Positions 52,813-62,040 of a DNA stretch of 64,000 nucleotides are shown one piece after another. This DNA is from Solibacillus sp. FSL H8-0523 (lineage in GTDB: Bacteria > Bacillota > Bacilli > Bacillales_A > Planococcaceae). The notes below the pieces were generated by a model. The model was not told the origin of the DNA and made no database searches. It worked only from the letters and a program-made list of their open reading frames with translations. Both the position numbers and the translations under genes were made by a program. Where the stretch lies: the NCBI RefSeq assembly GCF_038051985.1, contig NZ_CP150291.1, positions 2,542,001-2,606,000 of the forward strand, given 5' to 3'. Position 1 is the stretch's first letter, and each line of letters opens with the position of its first letter.

Positions 52813-55800
52813 AACCACACTCCTCTATATATTCATATACGTCATTAAACATTTTCGATTTGCGTAACGTTTTCACATCGCCCACAACAATTAATAACGA
52901 TCTCGCACGCGAAATGGCCACATTTAATCGATTAGGGGAACGTAAAAAACCTAAAGCACGACTTTCTTGTTTAAAGTCGTTACTGCGCACCGTTGATAAA
53001 ATAACAATGTCACTTTCCTTCCCTTGAAACGCATCCACTGTGCCAACAGCGACTTGCTTTTCTAAGCCGTGATTTTGCAATTGCTTTTTCAAGTAGTTTA
53101 GCTGCTCCGCATAAAACGTAATGATACTAATGTTGCCAATATTTTTTGCGTCTTTCACAAGCTGTTTTACAAGCTTAATAACGGCCTTTGCCTCTGCTTC
53201 ATTCACATAACGACGGGATTCACCACCTGCTTCAAACGGTACATTTACCCAAGCTAAATGGTAACCATCATAAACGCCGCTCGTATTTGCTAGAGCATCT
53301 TCAGGTAAGCCGTGCTGTAACCCTTCTGGATAAAATAAACGGCTCACTAATCGTCCAATCTGTGGATGCATACGGAATTGCTTTCTTAGCATCACTTTCT
53401 TCGATGCCGGTAACTCTTTATACAGGCGTTCAAACAAACTTTGACTATAAATGACATCAAATTGTTCCGCATCCATTTCTAGTTGCTGCTCAAAGTCTGG
53501 CTCTAAAATATGAGGCAACTGCTTATGATCCCCTACTAAAATCACTTTCTTACCAAGCGTCATCGGAATTAATAAATCAAGCGGATTCGCGCGTGCCGCC
53601 TCATCAACAATGACCGCATCAAAAATGGCGTCGTACATGCCGTGGCGTTTTGCTACGGTTTGCTGACAAGTTGCGCCCTTTACTTGCGCATAACGCCCGA
53701 TTACTTCTGCAAGCTGCAGCGGATTTGCTGAAATCTCCATTGCATATTGCTTTAAAATTTCTTGCTCTTCGCTAAGAGTAATTTGCTTTGACTGTTGCTT
53801 TAACGCTTGTAATTCAACAATACTTCGACGTAGCGCTTCTTGCACAATATGGTCATCCGTTACCAGTACGGTTGTTTGGATTTGTTCTGTACATAGCTTG
53901 CATAGCGCTGTAATCGTTTGCTCAAGTTGCTCGGCTAACGCTTCATTATTTTTTAGAAGTACCATTTTACGGCGTACATTTTTTAGTTGCTCTAAAAGCG
54001 GCTCCATTGTCATTTTCATTTGCTCACTAAACGCCACTTTGGCCTCTCTATAAAAAGCATGCCATGCTTCTACATCCGCCGATGTTTTGACTGCGCCGTT
54101 TTTAGGTAACGTTTCGTACATGGCACTATAGGGCGAAGCTTGCGGCTCGTTTACCGTAAGAGGGAGTGCCATCGTTAAATCTAGTAAAATCAAAAAGACA
54201 TCGGTTGGAATGTCTGCATCTGCCTTTAAGCGCTCTACATATTGCGTAATTTGCTGCACTGTCTGTTCATGTAATGGCTGAGATTCAAACTGTTGTAGGT
54301 CCAGCAACAGCTGCTCGATATACGTTTGTTCTTGATCTTCATAACTTGTGACATTTAAAATCGGTGTGGCCATTTTTTTCGTAATGTCTTGATACGTCGC
54401 AAGCAATTGTTGCTGATACGTTTCCCCGCCATAACGGTGTGATAACATGCCGTGCTCTGTTAAGCCTTGCATGGCGTTATCTACGGCTAAATGTTGGTAC
54501 GATGTAATTAAAATTTCAGACTGCTTTAGCTCAATTAAACACTTCATAATCGTTTGAATAACAGATGTTTTACCCGTGCCAGGTGGTCCTTGAATGAGTA
54601 CTAAATCATTGGTATTAAGTGCGGCTTTGATCGCATTCTCTTGCGGGATATCCGGCATTTTGCCATTTACTAGCGTACTCACACTATGTAGTGGAAATGA
54701 ATATTTCATCGATTCAATATTTAAAACACTTGCAGGGTTACTTAAATAATCCGCTAAATTTGGTAATACGGCCGTACGCGCTAATGTTTTCTCAAGCGCT
54801 TTTTTTCGGCGACGTTGCGCAACTTCCTCTAGTTGATTACTTACTTTAAGTACACCTGACGGATCAAAGGGCTTTTCCTCATACAAATCATCAAATGAAA
54901 AATCAATTTCTGCGTTGCGCCCATTAAGCAGTCGCAGTAGCCCAATTCGATAAGGACTATTTCGTACTTCTGTTTGAACCGTCACTTGCCCGACATGCTG
55001 TTGCCATTGCTCAAGCGCTTGCCCAGTGGCTAGTTCAAAAATGACTTTACCGTATGAAATTTTATAGGATACATAGCGTAATGGCTGACAACTCGCCACA
55101 ATGTCATTCATTTTTTGCTGTTCAAAAGCCATATACGCATTCCACTCATTTAAATAGCTTTTCTCACTTTCAAAATAGAGTGGAAACGGCTTTTCAACTG
55201 TAACGTTTGCCTCTTGATAGGCTTGTGTTGAATCAAAAAACTGGACATTCGTTAAAAAAAACTTAGCCTGCAATAGCAGCCCCATTTTTTCAGCTTCTTT
55301 ATAAGCAATCTTTTCTTCTTTAAGCGCGTATAGCTGGTCTTCCTCCCAATTTAAAATCAGCGTATTTGCCCGGCCATTTTCTTTGGCACTAAATAAGTAA
55401 AAATGCTGGGTCTTCGGGTGTTGCGCAACATAGGCGTACATCCCTGCATCTGCAAATGGATTGTCCCCTTGTAAATAGTGTTCCTTTTGAATGGGCTTGT
55501 CTATTTTTGATAAATTAATGGCAATCGATGCGCGGTCGATTATTTTTTGCGTCGGACGTGCAATCGTAACGGCAATATTTTGCCCATTTACATCTTCTAC
55601 CCACGCATAATAGTCTACATCTAATTGCAGTAAATGGTTTACGACATTTATTTCTTGACGATTTAATACGTTACCAATAGCCTTTAGACCTTGCATAGCA
55701 ACAAACATGTCTTTTCTATGCTCAAATGTTACGCGTTCCCCTATATTTAAGTCAGACGCGATGACTTCTGCATACAATGTAACAGTTTGCAAATCTCCAT

Positions 55801-55819
55801 TGCCTTTTACTCGATACAT
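52778..55819 (-). CDS. Upf1-like superfamily 1 helicase (operon gene 2)
   Basis: A 1013-residue SF1B-type helicase. The N-terminal 380 residues are a mixed domain with beta segments and no obvious known motif. Walker A VLIQGPPGTGKTSVIQTIM is at about 410. A long insertion with coiled coil (about 460-700) follows, then motif II AVIVDEAARANPLDLL (about 737), motif III VILVGDHKQLPH (about 763), motif IV-like KQFRMHPQIGRLVSRLFYP, motif V GTVDAFQGKESDIVILSTVRS (about 930) and motif VI RLNVAISRARSLLIVVGD (about 970). Upf1-like helicases act on RNA or single-stranded DNA and occur in several defence systems. It lies 12 nt after gene 1. Confidence 0.87.
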   Translation of the reverse strand: MYRVKGNGDLQTVTLYAEVIASDLNIGERVTFEHRKDMFVAMQGLKAIGNVLNRQEINVVNHLLQLDVDYYAWVEDVNGQNIAVTIARPTQKIIDRASIAINLSKIDKPIQKEHYLQGDNPFADAGMYAYVAQHPKTQHFYLFSAKENGRANTLILNWEEDQLYALKEEKIAYKEAEKMGLLLQAKFFLTNVQFFDSTQAYQEANVTVEKPFPLYFESEKSYLNEWNAYMAFEQQKMNDIVASCQPLRYVSYKISYGKVIFELATGQALEQWQQHVGQVTVQTEVRNSPYRIGLLRLLNGRNAEIDFSFDDLYEEKPFDPSGVLKVSNQLEEVAQRRRKKALEKTLARTAVLPNLADYLSNPASVLNIESMKYSFPLHSVSTLVNGKMPDIPQENAIKAALNTNDLVLIQGPPGTGKTSVIQTIMKCLIELKQSEILITSYQHLAVDNAMQGLTEHGMLSHRYGGETYQQQLLATYQDITKKMATPILNVTSYEDQEQTYIEQLLLDLQQFESQPLHEQTVQQITQYVERLKADADIPTDVFLILLDLTMALPLTVNEPQASPYSAMYETLPKNGAVKTSADVEAWHAFYREAKVAFSEQMKMTMEPLLEQLKNVRRKMVLLKNNEALAEQLEQTITALCKLCTEQIQTTVLVTDDHIVQEALRRSIVELQALKQQSKQITLSEEQEILKQYAMEISANPLQLAEVIGRYAQVKGATCQQTVAKRHGMYDAIFDAVIVDEAARANPLDLLIPMTLGKKVILVGDHKQLPHILEPDFEQQLEMDAEQFDVIYSQSLFERLYKELPASKKVMLRKQFRMHPQIGRLVSRLFYPEGLQHGLPEDALANTSGVYDGYHLAWVNVPFEAGGESRRYVNEAEAKAVIKLVKQLVKDAKNIGNISIITFYAEQLNYLKKQLQNHGLEKQVAVGTVDAFQGKESDIVILSTVRSNDFKQESRALGFLRSPNRLNVAISRARSLLIVVGDVKTLRKSKMFNDVYEYIEECGYVDEHRRIELL

Positions 55820-55831
55820 ACGATCCCTACT

Positions 55832-57301
55832 TTATTGATTATTTAAGAGCTCTAAATATTGTTGTACTACCTTTTCATTATTTTTGCGGAAGTACTCTAA
55901 TCTATGTTCTGTGTCTGCTAGCTTTTTCTCTAGTGCAACGATTTCCTCGTTACGCCCCTCGGTTGCTGTTGGTTGTGCTGTTTGTTGCCTACGCTGGGTC
56001 ATTAGCTCATTGATATGCGCCTTGAGCTTGGCTGTATCCGTATCGTATTTCTCTTTTAAACGCTCAAATGCTTGTTGTACGTCGCCATTTGCACCCGACC
56101 CGGAAAGTTCTCCCTCCAGTATCGCAACCTTTTGCTGAAGCGCCTGTATAGTTGCATCCTTCGCCTCAAGCTGCTCTTTTTCTAGCTGTTCAAATTGTTC
56201 CTGTAGCGTGTTGTTTTTTATTTGAAGCGCCGTCATTTGTACTTGCAAGGTTTCTCTCTGCTGTTCAAGCTGTACTACCATTTCTTGTAACGCTTCTGCT
56301 GATTGTAAATCAACTGTTTCCGACGTTGCTTTCTGACCAAACATTTTCATATTTTGCTTTGTTGCATGAAGTAGCTTGTCGCCCACTGACGATAAAATGT
56401 TCGTCACATCTGCCCGACTATGTTGCGCGCTTTCCATCTGCTCCGTTAACTGCTTATTAAGTGCGATTTGTTGGTGTAATTCATGCGCTGCTTGTTTCTT
56501 TGCCTCCGTTAGCGCTTCATTTTGCGCTTGTAACTCTTTCATTTCCGTCTGCTGTTGCAGCACCGTGCTTTGTTGTTGCGCTGCATTTTGCTCAAGCGAC
56601 TGCGTAACTGCTAGCGCTTGCATTAAACGGTGCTGGCTATCGGCAAGCGCTTCTTGTAACGCTTGCTCCTGTTGTTGCAATAGATCTTGGTCTTTTAGGA
56701 GTTGCTCAAATTTACTTCGCAACGTTACATTTATCTCTGCCAGTTGGTTTAGGTCATTTTTCTGCGCTACGCTCATTTGTTCAAGTGACCGTAGTGTTTC
56801 ATTTGCTAAAATAGATGCCAACTGCGATTGCTCTAGTTCTTGCTGTAACGTTTCATGCTGTTGTACAAGGTGGTCCATTTGCACTTTATAGCCTTGCTCT
56901 ATTTCCTTGACTTGCGCAGCAATTTTTTCCTCTATTCGACGATGCGCAGTTAAAAAATAATCTGGATATTTTTTTGGGAAATGATTGTGTAAAAGTTCCG
57001 CGACAGTAAATTGAAATTCTGCACAGGACTGCGCGATTTCTATGTAGGCCGTTTTCATATTTTGTATATTTTCAATGGTCGCGATTTTTGTCACATCCAC
57101 CTCAAACTGAGTTGTTAAAACAGGTTGGAGTGTTTGCTTCCATTGTAATTGCTGTTCCATTAGTTCAGCTGAAAATTGCGGATTTTTCATTTCATCGATG
57201 AGTTGCTCATATAAAGCTGTATAAAAGGAAGCAACAAATGATTCAAATATTTCAATGACATACGGTTGCATCATTTGCTGTTCTTGTAATTGATTGTTCA
57301 T
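55832..57301 (-). CDS. Glutamine-rich coiled-coil protein (operon gene 1)
   Basis: 489 residues. The N-terminal 125 residues appear globular and helical (VIEIFESFVASFYTALYEQL; VAELLHNHFPKKYPDYFL). The remaining 360 form a near-continuous glutamine-rich coiled coil (LEQQRETLQVQMTALQIK), with a KATSE-type break near 300 and a tail LEYFRKNNEKVVQQYLELL. No enzyme motif. GAGGGA precedes ATG 57301. It is the first gene of the 15-kb operon. Together with gene 8 and the N-terminus of gene 4, it makes three long coiled coils in one operon. Confidence 0.75.
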   Translation of the reverse strand: MNNQLQEQQMMQPYVIEIFESFVASFYTALYEQLIDEMKNPQFSAELMEQQLQWKQTLQPVLTTQFEVDVTKIATIENIQNMKTAYIEIAQSCAEFQFTVAELLHNHFPKKYPDYFLTAHRRIEEKIAAQVKEIEQGYKVQMDHLVQQHETLQQELEQSQLASILANETLRSLEQMSVAQKNDLNQLAEINVTLRSKFEQLLKDQDLLQQQEQALQEALADSQHRLMQALAVTQSLEQNAAQQQSTVLQQQTEMKELQAQNEALTEAKKQAAHELHQQIALNKQLTEQMESAQHSRADVTNILSSVGDKLLHATKQNMKMFGQKATSETVDLQSAEALQEMVVQLEQQRETLQVQMTALQIKNNTLQEQFEQLEKEQLEAKDATIQALQQKVAILEGELSGSGANGDVQQAFERLKEKYDTDTAKLKAHINELMTQRRQQTAQPTATEGRNEEIVALEKKLADTEHRLEYFRKNNEKVVQQYLELLNNQ

Positions 57302-57345
57302 TTCATCCCTCGCTCGTAGATATATTAGACTATCTATTCTTTATT

Positions 57346-57351
57346 ATTATA
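57346..57351 (-). promoter_or_regulatory. -10 box candidate of the eight-gene operon
   Basis: A perfect TATAAT lies on the minus strand about 45 bp upstream of gene 1. The best -35 match, TTGGCA at 57377-57372, is 20 bp away, which is too long, so an activator or another sigma factor may be needed. The spacer 57302-57460 holds no other gene. Confidence 0.4.
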
Positions 57352-57460
57352 CACCAATATTCTCTTAAAATTGCCAATGCACACTACATTCTAGAAAATC
57401 TGTTTGTTATTGTTTGCGCTATTTGAAATATAAACTATTTTAAATTTATAGAAAATAAAA

Positions 57461-57511
57461 AAACGGTATATGAAAAATCACCCTTTAAAGTGACGCTTTC
57501 ACATACCGTTT
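57461..57511 (-). terminator. Terminator of the MarR/MFS operon
   Basis: AAACGGTATATGAAA (57461-57475) pairs with TTTCACATACCGTTT (57497-57511) with one imperfect position. An inner ATCACCCTTT/AAAGTGA hairpin and a T run on the minus strand are also present. Confidence 0.8.
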
Positions 57512-57514
57512 GAT

Positions 57515-58699
57515 TTAACCTACATACAAATGATCTTTTCGACCATGCAGGAAATAATATAAAATTAAAAATACGAAAATAAAAATCCCTAAACCGAAAT
57601 ACATGTTACCATAACCAATAATCGGCTCTAAATACCCTAAGAAGTACGGCCCAAAGCCTAAACCAATATCAAGCCCGATAAAGTAAGTTGATGTGGCAAG
57701 CCCCATTTTTTCCGGTGTGGTTACTTTAATTGCAAGCGCTTGGAAAGTTGAGGCTACATTCCCGTAACCAATCCCAATAATCGCTCCTGCAAGTAGTAAT
57801 GTAAACGATGAATGTGCTGTACTTAATAATAGTAAACCTACTGCAAATAGCACTATCCCTGGATACATAATCATGTTTGCACCTTTTAAATCCATTAAAC
57901 GCCCTGTAAATGGACGTGTTACGAGTACTGCCACCGCATAGACAAAGAAGAACAAACTTGATGCTGCCACAACGTCACGTTCCTCAGCAAAGAAGTTAAT
58001 AAACGATAAAATCCCTGCATAGCCAAACGCAAATAGCATAATTAAAATCCCAATTGGTAACGCCTTTAAATCAATAAAGTCCCCAATATGAAAGCCTTTA
58101 TTCGCTGACACACTTGTAGTTCTTGTCGGCATCGCAATTTTTGTTGTAAAGGCAGCGACGAAAGCAAATAGCCCTAACCCACAACAAATCATGAAAATCA
58201 CAAAATACGAAATATGTTGTGCTAGCATTAAACCTAAAAATGGGCCAATCGCCGTCGCTAAGGTCGTGCTCATACTATAATAGCCAATGCCCTCCCCTTT
58301 ACGTGTTGCCGGTAAAATTTGTGCAATAATGGTACCTGTCGCTGTTGAGGCAATCCCGACCGCAATCCCATTCACTAAGCGAATAACTAATAGCGCCCCA
58401 ATACCTGCTGGGATTACATATAAGAGCAGCGTACAAGCAAATAACGCGAGCCCAATCAGTAAGATTTTTTTCGAACCTACACTTTGAATTACTCTACCTG
58501 TTAGTAAGCGCCCAATGAGTGCCCCAACAATGTAAATCCCTGAAATCAATCCAGCCTGCGCAGTCGAAGCATGTAATTCTTTTACTGCATACGGTGCAAT
58601 TGTGACGATTAACAAATAGAAAATCATAATAATAATAAAATTGACAATCGCAATCGTCACAAAATTTCTCGTCCATAATGGTTCTTTTTTCGAACTCAT
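57515..58699 (-). CDS. MFS transporter (DHA1-like efflux)
   Basis: A 394-residue protein with 12 membrane helices. The loop 2-3 motif is GRLLTGRVIQSVGSKKIL and helix 4-5 has VRLVNGIAVGIASTATGTII. These are typical of drug efflux or metabolite MFS proteins. It is co-transcribed with a MarR regulator 8 nt upstream, so inducible export of a small toxic compound is likely. AGGTGG precedes ATG 58699. Confidence 0.87.
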   Translation of the reverse strand: MSSKKEPLWTRNFVTIAIVNFIIIMIFYLLIVTIAPYAVKELHASTAQAGLISGIYIVGALIGRLLTGRVIQSVGSKKILLIGLALFACTLLLYVIPAGIGALLVIRLVNGIAVGIASTATGTIIAQILPATRKGEGIGYYSMSTTLATAIGPFLGLMLAQHISYFVIFMICCGLGLFAFVAAFTTKIAMPTRTTSVSANKGFHIGDFIDLKALPIGILIMLFAFGYAGILSFINFFAEERDVVAASSLFFFVYAVAVLVTRPFTGRLMDLKGANMIMYPGIVLFAVGLLLLSTAHSSFTLLLAGAIIGIGYGNVASTFQALAIKVTTPEKMGLATSTYFIGLDIGLGFGPYFLGYLEPIIGYGNMYFGLGIFIFVFLILYYFLHGRKDHLYVG

Positions 58700-58707
58700 C
58701 TTTCCAC

Positions 58708-59136
58708 CTACTCTTTTTCTAATAAACGTGCACGAACCGTTTCAAGTACGCGCTGTGCCGTGGCGAGCTCCTCGTCAGAAAACCCATCCACCAGTGCTAG
58801 CTCAAATTGTGTAATCTGCACTTGTAATGCCTCATACACGGCTCGGCCTGTCGTTGTAATGACAATATCCTTTTTGCGTCGATCCATTGGCGAAACATGT
58901 AATTCGATAAATTCGAGTTTCACTAACGATTTGAGTGCCCGTGTCACATTTGCTTGATCCATATTTAAAAATTGACCTACTTCTGTTAATGACCACGACG
59001 GTTCATTGATAAACAAATAAAAGAGTGCCCATTCCGGTCTACGTAGCTCATGCTGTTCTAAATACGTATTCAATTGCCGTGCAAACGGATGAAAGGTTAA
59101 TACTAAATCAAAAAACAAATGCTTTTGTACACGCAT
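58708..59136 (-). CDS. MarR family transcriptional regulator
   Basis: A 142-residue winged-helix repressor: WSLTEVGQFLNMDQANVTRAL (recognition helix), LVKLEFIELHVSPMDRRKKDIVITTTG (wing, with the DRR motif), and N/C-terminal dimerisation helices. GAGGTGGG precedes ATG 59136. A perfect palindrome sits just downstream of a good promoter in front of the gene, which indicates autorepression of the MarR/MFS operon. Confidence 0.9.
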   Translation of the reverse strand: MRVQKHLFFDLVLTFHPFARQLNTYLEQHELRRPEWALFYLFINEPSWSLTEVGQFLNMDQANVTRALKSLVKLEFIELHVSPMDRRKKDIVITTTGRAVYEALQVQITQFELALVDGFSDEELATAQRVLETVRARLLEKE

Positions 59137-59157
59137 ACGCCCACCTCACAAATTTAG

Positions 59158-59208
59158 TTGTCATTGACAAGTATTTTAGATTATAAACCTGTTTACCGAA
59201 AAAAACAA
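59158..59208 (-). promoter_or_regulatory. Promoter and MarR operator
   Basis: On the minus strand TTGTTT (59208-59203), 17 bp, TATAAT (59185-59180), with the expected transcription start near 59172. The perfect palindrome TTGTCATTGACAA (59158-59170) directly follows the start point, a classic repressor position. Confidence 0.75.
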
Positions 59209-59290
59209 TTTCATTTAGCCAAATCAAATGAATTATTTTCACATGTATTCCGTAATGAGCTATCTATGATTAAACGCTTAATACACAAAA

Positions 59291-59328
59291 AAATACCTAA
59301 ACCTTCATTCGAAGTACCTTAGGTATTT
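59291..59328 (-). terminator. Terminator of the flavoprotein operon
   Basis: AAATACCTAA (59291-59300) pairs with TTAGGTATTT (59319-59328), with an inner ACCTTC/GAAGT hairpin and a T run on the minus strand. Confidence 0.82.
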
Positions 59329-59345
59329 TGATTGTTTTCTACTAT

Positions 59346-60191
59346 TTAAATTGATGCTGTAGCGCGAACAGATAGCCCAAAATCTAACTCAGCACTTGCT
59401 TGTTTCAAGTTATAATAGCCTCTTAACTTTTCAACAATTTCTGCCGGGGGTTTTTCATTATAATAGCCTACACGTGTCATCGTCATACCGCTTACTCGTT
59501 GTAAATCGACAAGCGATTCACACATTTTAATACCTGTGCCAAAGGAATCGATAATCGGTACATTGCCGATATGGTGAATATGATGTGTAGCTAGGAAAAT
59601 ATTCATCGGCCCCTCGCCTGGAATGATGACATCCGCGCCCTGCGCAATTGCTTTTTCAGCGGCTTCCGTAAATTTATCGATAATTGGCTGAGGGTTTTTA
59701 TAGCCTTCCATAATATCGTAAAAGCCGATATCAGCCTGTACAATCGGTCCAAGCTTTTGCGCTAAACCGTATTGCTGTGCATTGAAACGCAGCTGATCTG
59801 CTAATGGCGCCAGGAAATTGACAATGCCGATTTTAGCACCTAGCATGGACGCCATATGCATCGACGCGTGTCCATAACCAATAACGGGAATATCCACTAG
59901 AGCACGGGCCTCAATTAAGCCGACGTCCGGAATCGTACCAATGAATACCGCATCATAGCCAGCTTTTTCTGCGATCAATGCATTCCGAATAAACTGCTCC
60001 TTATGCAAGCTTTGCAAATAATTATACGTAATATAGTGCCCCGGATAATTTTCTGGGTACGTATCATTCGTCATGCCATGTAGTACGACATCTACATCTG
60101 GACGTGCAATTTTTAAAATATGCTGAATGACAGCATCCCTGTATTCCGGAATGCCTTCAATCGATGTTAAGCTTTGGTGCCAAATTTTCAT
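59346..60191 (-). CDS. Asp/Glu (hydantoin) racemase-like protein lacking both cysteines
   Basis: A 281-residue protein with the two-domain racemase fold. The strand-loop blocks YDAVFIGTIPDVGLIEARALVDIPVIGYGHA and GADVIIPGEGPMNIFL sit where the family has its catalytic cysteines. Both are replaced, by Thr/Ile and Glu-Gly, so the usual racemisation cannot occur. It may bind a substrate of the pathway or use another chemistry. The ATG overlaps the stop of the upstream flavoprotein gene (ATGA). It is the last gene of the operon. Confidence 0.75.
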   Translation of the reverse strand: MKIWHQSLTSIEGIPEYRDAVIQHILKIARPDVDVVLHGMTNDTYPENYPGHYITYNYLQSLHKEQFIRNALIAEKAGYDAVFIGTIPDVGLIEARALVDIPVIGYGHASMHMASMLGAKIGIVNFLAPLADQLRFNAQQYGLAQKLGPIVQADIGFYDIMEGYKNPQPIIDKFTEAAEKAIAQGADVIIPGEGPMNIFLATHHIHHIGNVPIIDSFGTGIKMCESLVDLQRVSGMTMTRVGYYNEKPPAEIVEKLRGYYNLKQASAELDFGLSVRATASI

Positions 60192-61567
60192 TTCAGTACC
60201 TCCTGCTTGTTAGCTTGTAATGCCGTTCTTGCCGCTATACGACCAAAAATGGCCGCTTTTCCTAGTGAGCTGCCGGTCATATAACCTGCCCCATGGAAAC
60301 CTCCCACCATTTCACCAGCTGCATATAAGCCTCTAATCGGCTCGCCAAAAGGATTGATGACATGCGTATGTTCATCCACTTGGACCCCCGCGTACGTAGC
60401 CAACATTGCAGTCGCTGTTTCCATTACATAAAATGGAGCTGTTTCAATCGCTGTTGGTGTGCCGAATTTATGTGTGAGAGACGTACGGCCAAATGCTGTG
60501 TCTTGCCTTTGTTTCACATCAGTATTATACGTAGAAATCGTTAGTTGCAACATATCTACAGGTAGACCTACTTTTTTTGCTAATTGTTCAATTGTTTCAA
60601 AACTTTCAATTAAACCTTCACTGAAAAGTAAATCAAAGTCATATAGTGCATCATTTGCGACACCTTTATCCATCACGGTTTGATCCCAAACTTGATACGT
60701 TTGGCAATTCGTTTGTTGTAGCGCTGCATCACCAAGCAACTTATAGGAAATCGATTCATTCACGAAACGCTTTCCTTGTTCATTGACGATAATGCCGCCT
60801 TTATAAAACGTATGTGCTTGCCTTTTTTTATCATTGGTAGACGTTGGATGGAAACCGTATGTGCCTTTCAAGTGCGTAAAGTCTTCCAGCCATGCACCCG
60901 CCGATGCAGCAAGCTTAATACCGTCACCACTATTACCGGCACCACCAAGGCGAACGGTATTGGCTAATTGCGGGGCAAACTGTGCCAGCAGCTCTTCACT
61001 TTGAGAGAAGCCGCCTGCTGTTAACAGGACGCCATAATCTGTATAAAGCTCGAATTGCTCACCGTTTTCTTCATACACAACCCCAACTACTTGCTCATTT
61101 TTTTTTACTAAACGTACAACGGGCGCATTAGTTTTAATGATTACACCATTTGCTTCAGCATTTGAGCGTAACTGGCCAATTGCCTGACTAGGGATTATTG
61201 TATGGCCACGCGGATTGGAATGTCCGCTTACGGCTTGGCATGTTTGAAATTGTACACCTTGATTTACAAGCCAGTTGTATGTAGCGAGCTGATGTTTACC
61301 GTACGCTTCAATGAGTGTACGTTTATTTTTATAATGACCAACAGCCATAAAGTCTTCCATTAAGCTTTCTATTGAATCTTCTATTCCGAGCTTTTTTTGA
61401 AAGTCTGTTTCGGCAAAGGCCATAAAACAACCGCTTAATAAAGAGCTACCGCCAATTTCAGCTTGTTTTTCCAATACAATCACCTTTGCACCAGCAGTAG
61501 AAGCCTCTACCGCTGCGCAAAGCCCTGCCATACCCGCACCAACAATTATAAGATGGTCACGGTTCAT
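60188..61567 (-). CDS. FAD-dependent oxidoreductase (fumarate reductase/dehydrogenase flavoprotein family)
   Basis: 459 residues. The dinucleotide-binding motif is DHLIIVGAGMAGLCAAVEAS at the N-terminus. EKQAEIGGSSLLSGC, the helical cap domain, TFYKGGIIVNEQGKRFVNES and the C-terminal GLYAAGEMVGGFHGAGYMTGSSL complete the FAD_binding_2 pattern. Relatives reduce or oxidise C-C bonds next to carboxyl or keto groups. A second, related flavoprotein is encoded at the right edge of the same operon. AAGGAGG precedes ATG 61567. Confidence 0.87.
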   Translation of the reverse strand: MNRDHLIIVGAGMAGLCAAVEASTAGAKVIVLEKQAEIGGSSLLSGCFMAFAETDFQKKLGIEDSIESLMEDFMAVGHYKNKRTLIEAYGKHQLATYNWLVNQGVQFQTCQAVSGHSNPRGHTIIPSQAIGQLRSNAEANGVIIKTNAPVVRLVKKNEQVVGVVYEENGEQFELYTDYGVLLTAGGFSQSEELLAQFAPQLANTVRLGGAGNSGDGIKLAASAGAWLEDFTHLKGTYGFHPTSTNDKKRQAHTFYKGGIIVNEQGKRFVNESISYKLLGDAALQQTNCQTYQVWDQTVMDKGVANDALYDFDLLFSEGLIESFETIEQLAKKVGLPVDMLQLTISTYNTDVKQRQDTAFGRTSLTHKFGTPTAIETAPFYVMETATAMLATYAGVQVDEHTHVINPFGEPIRGLYAAGEMVGGFHGAGYMTGSSLGKAAIFGRIAARTALQANKQEVLK

Positions 61568-61572
61568 CCGTA

Positions 61573-62019
61573 TTACGCCTCCTTAACTGTTTCAGCTAAT
61601 ATTTCAAGTGCCGCTTCGCAAACTTGCATATCATGTGTGTAGTGACCACCACTTACACCGATGCCTCCGATGCACTCACCATTTAATTGAATTGGGTAGC
61701 CTCCTCCAAAAATAACAAGACGATTTGTATGAACAATCCCTGCCAATAGTGGCGGATCGTCTTTTAAACGGTCATACCATTCATGTGTGGCACGATTATA
61801 GGCTGCTGCCGAGAACGCTTTGTTTTGAGCGATTTCTAATGCTAATACCGGTGCACCGTCCATAGCCGAGAACGCTTTTAAATTCCCCGCTTTGTCTACG
61901 ATGGAAATCGCAAACTTCATGCCCAGCTCTTTCCCTTTTTCCTCTGCCTTATCCAGCATTTTTTTTGCTAAGTCCAAAGTTACTGTGTTTTGTTGGAATG
62001 AATACGTTAATTCTGTCAT
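61573..62019 (-). CDS. GlcG/HbpS family protein
   Basis: A 148-residue protein of the heme-degrading/GlcG/HbpS-like fold: LDLAKKMLDKAEEKGKELGMKFAISIVD, KAFSAAAYNRATHEW, and NGECIGGIGVSGGHYTHDMQVCEAAL. Members occur in catabolic operons as accessory or cofactor-binding proteins, often without proven activity. It lies 5 nt before the flavoprotein gene on the same strand. Confidence 0.82.
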   Translation of the reverse strand: MTELTYSFQQNTVTLDLAKKMLDKAEEKGKELGMKFAISIVDKAGNLKAFSAMDGAPVLALEIAQNKAFSAAAYNRATHEWYDRLKDDPPLLAGIVHTNRLVIFGGGYPIQLNGECIGGIGVSGGHYTHDMQVCEAALEILAETVKEA

Positions 62020-62040
62020 TTTAATTTCCCCATTTCATTA

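Noticed and set aside
42317-57301. Assignment of the operon to BREX, DISARM, Zorya, Druantia or a Type I restriction system
   Set aside because: No PglX/PglZ, methyltransferase, SNF2 helicase, ZorAB or HsdS-type protein is present. The McrB/DUF2357 core does not fit those systems.
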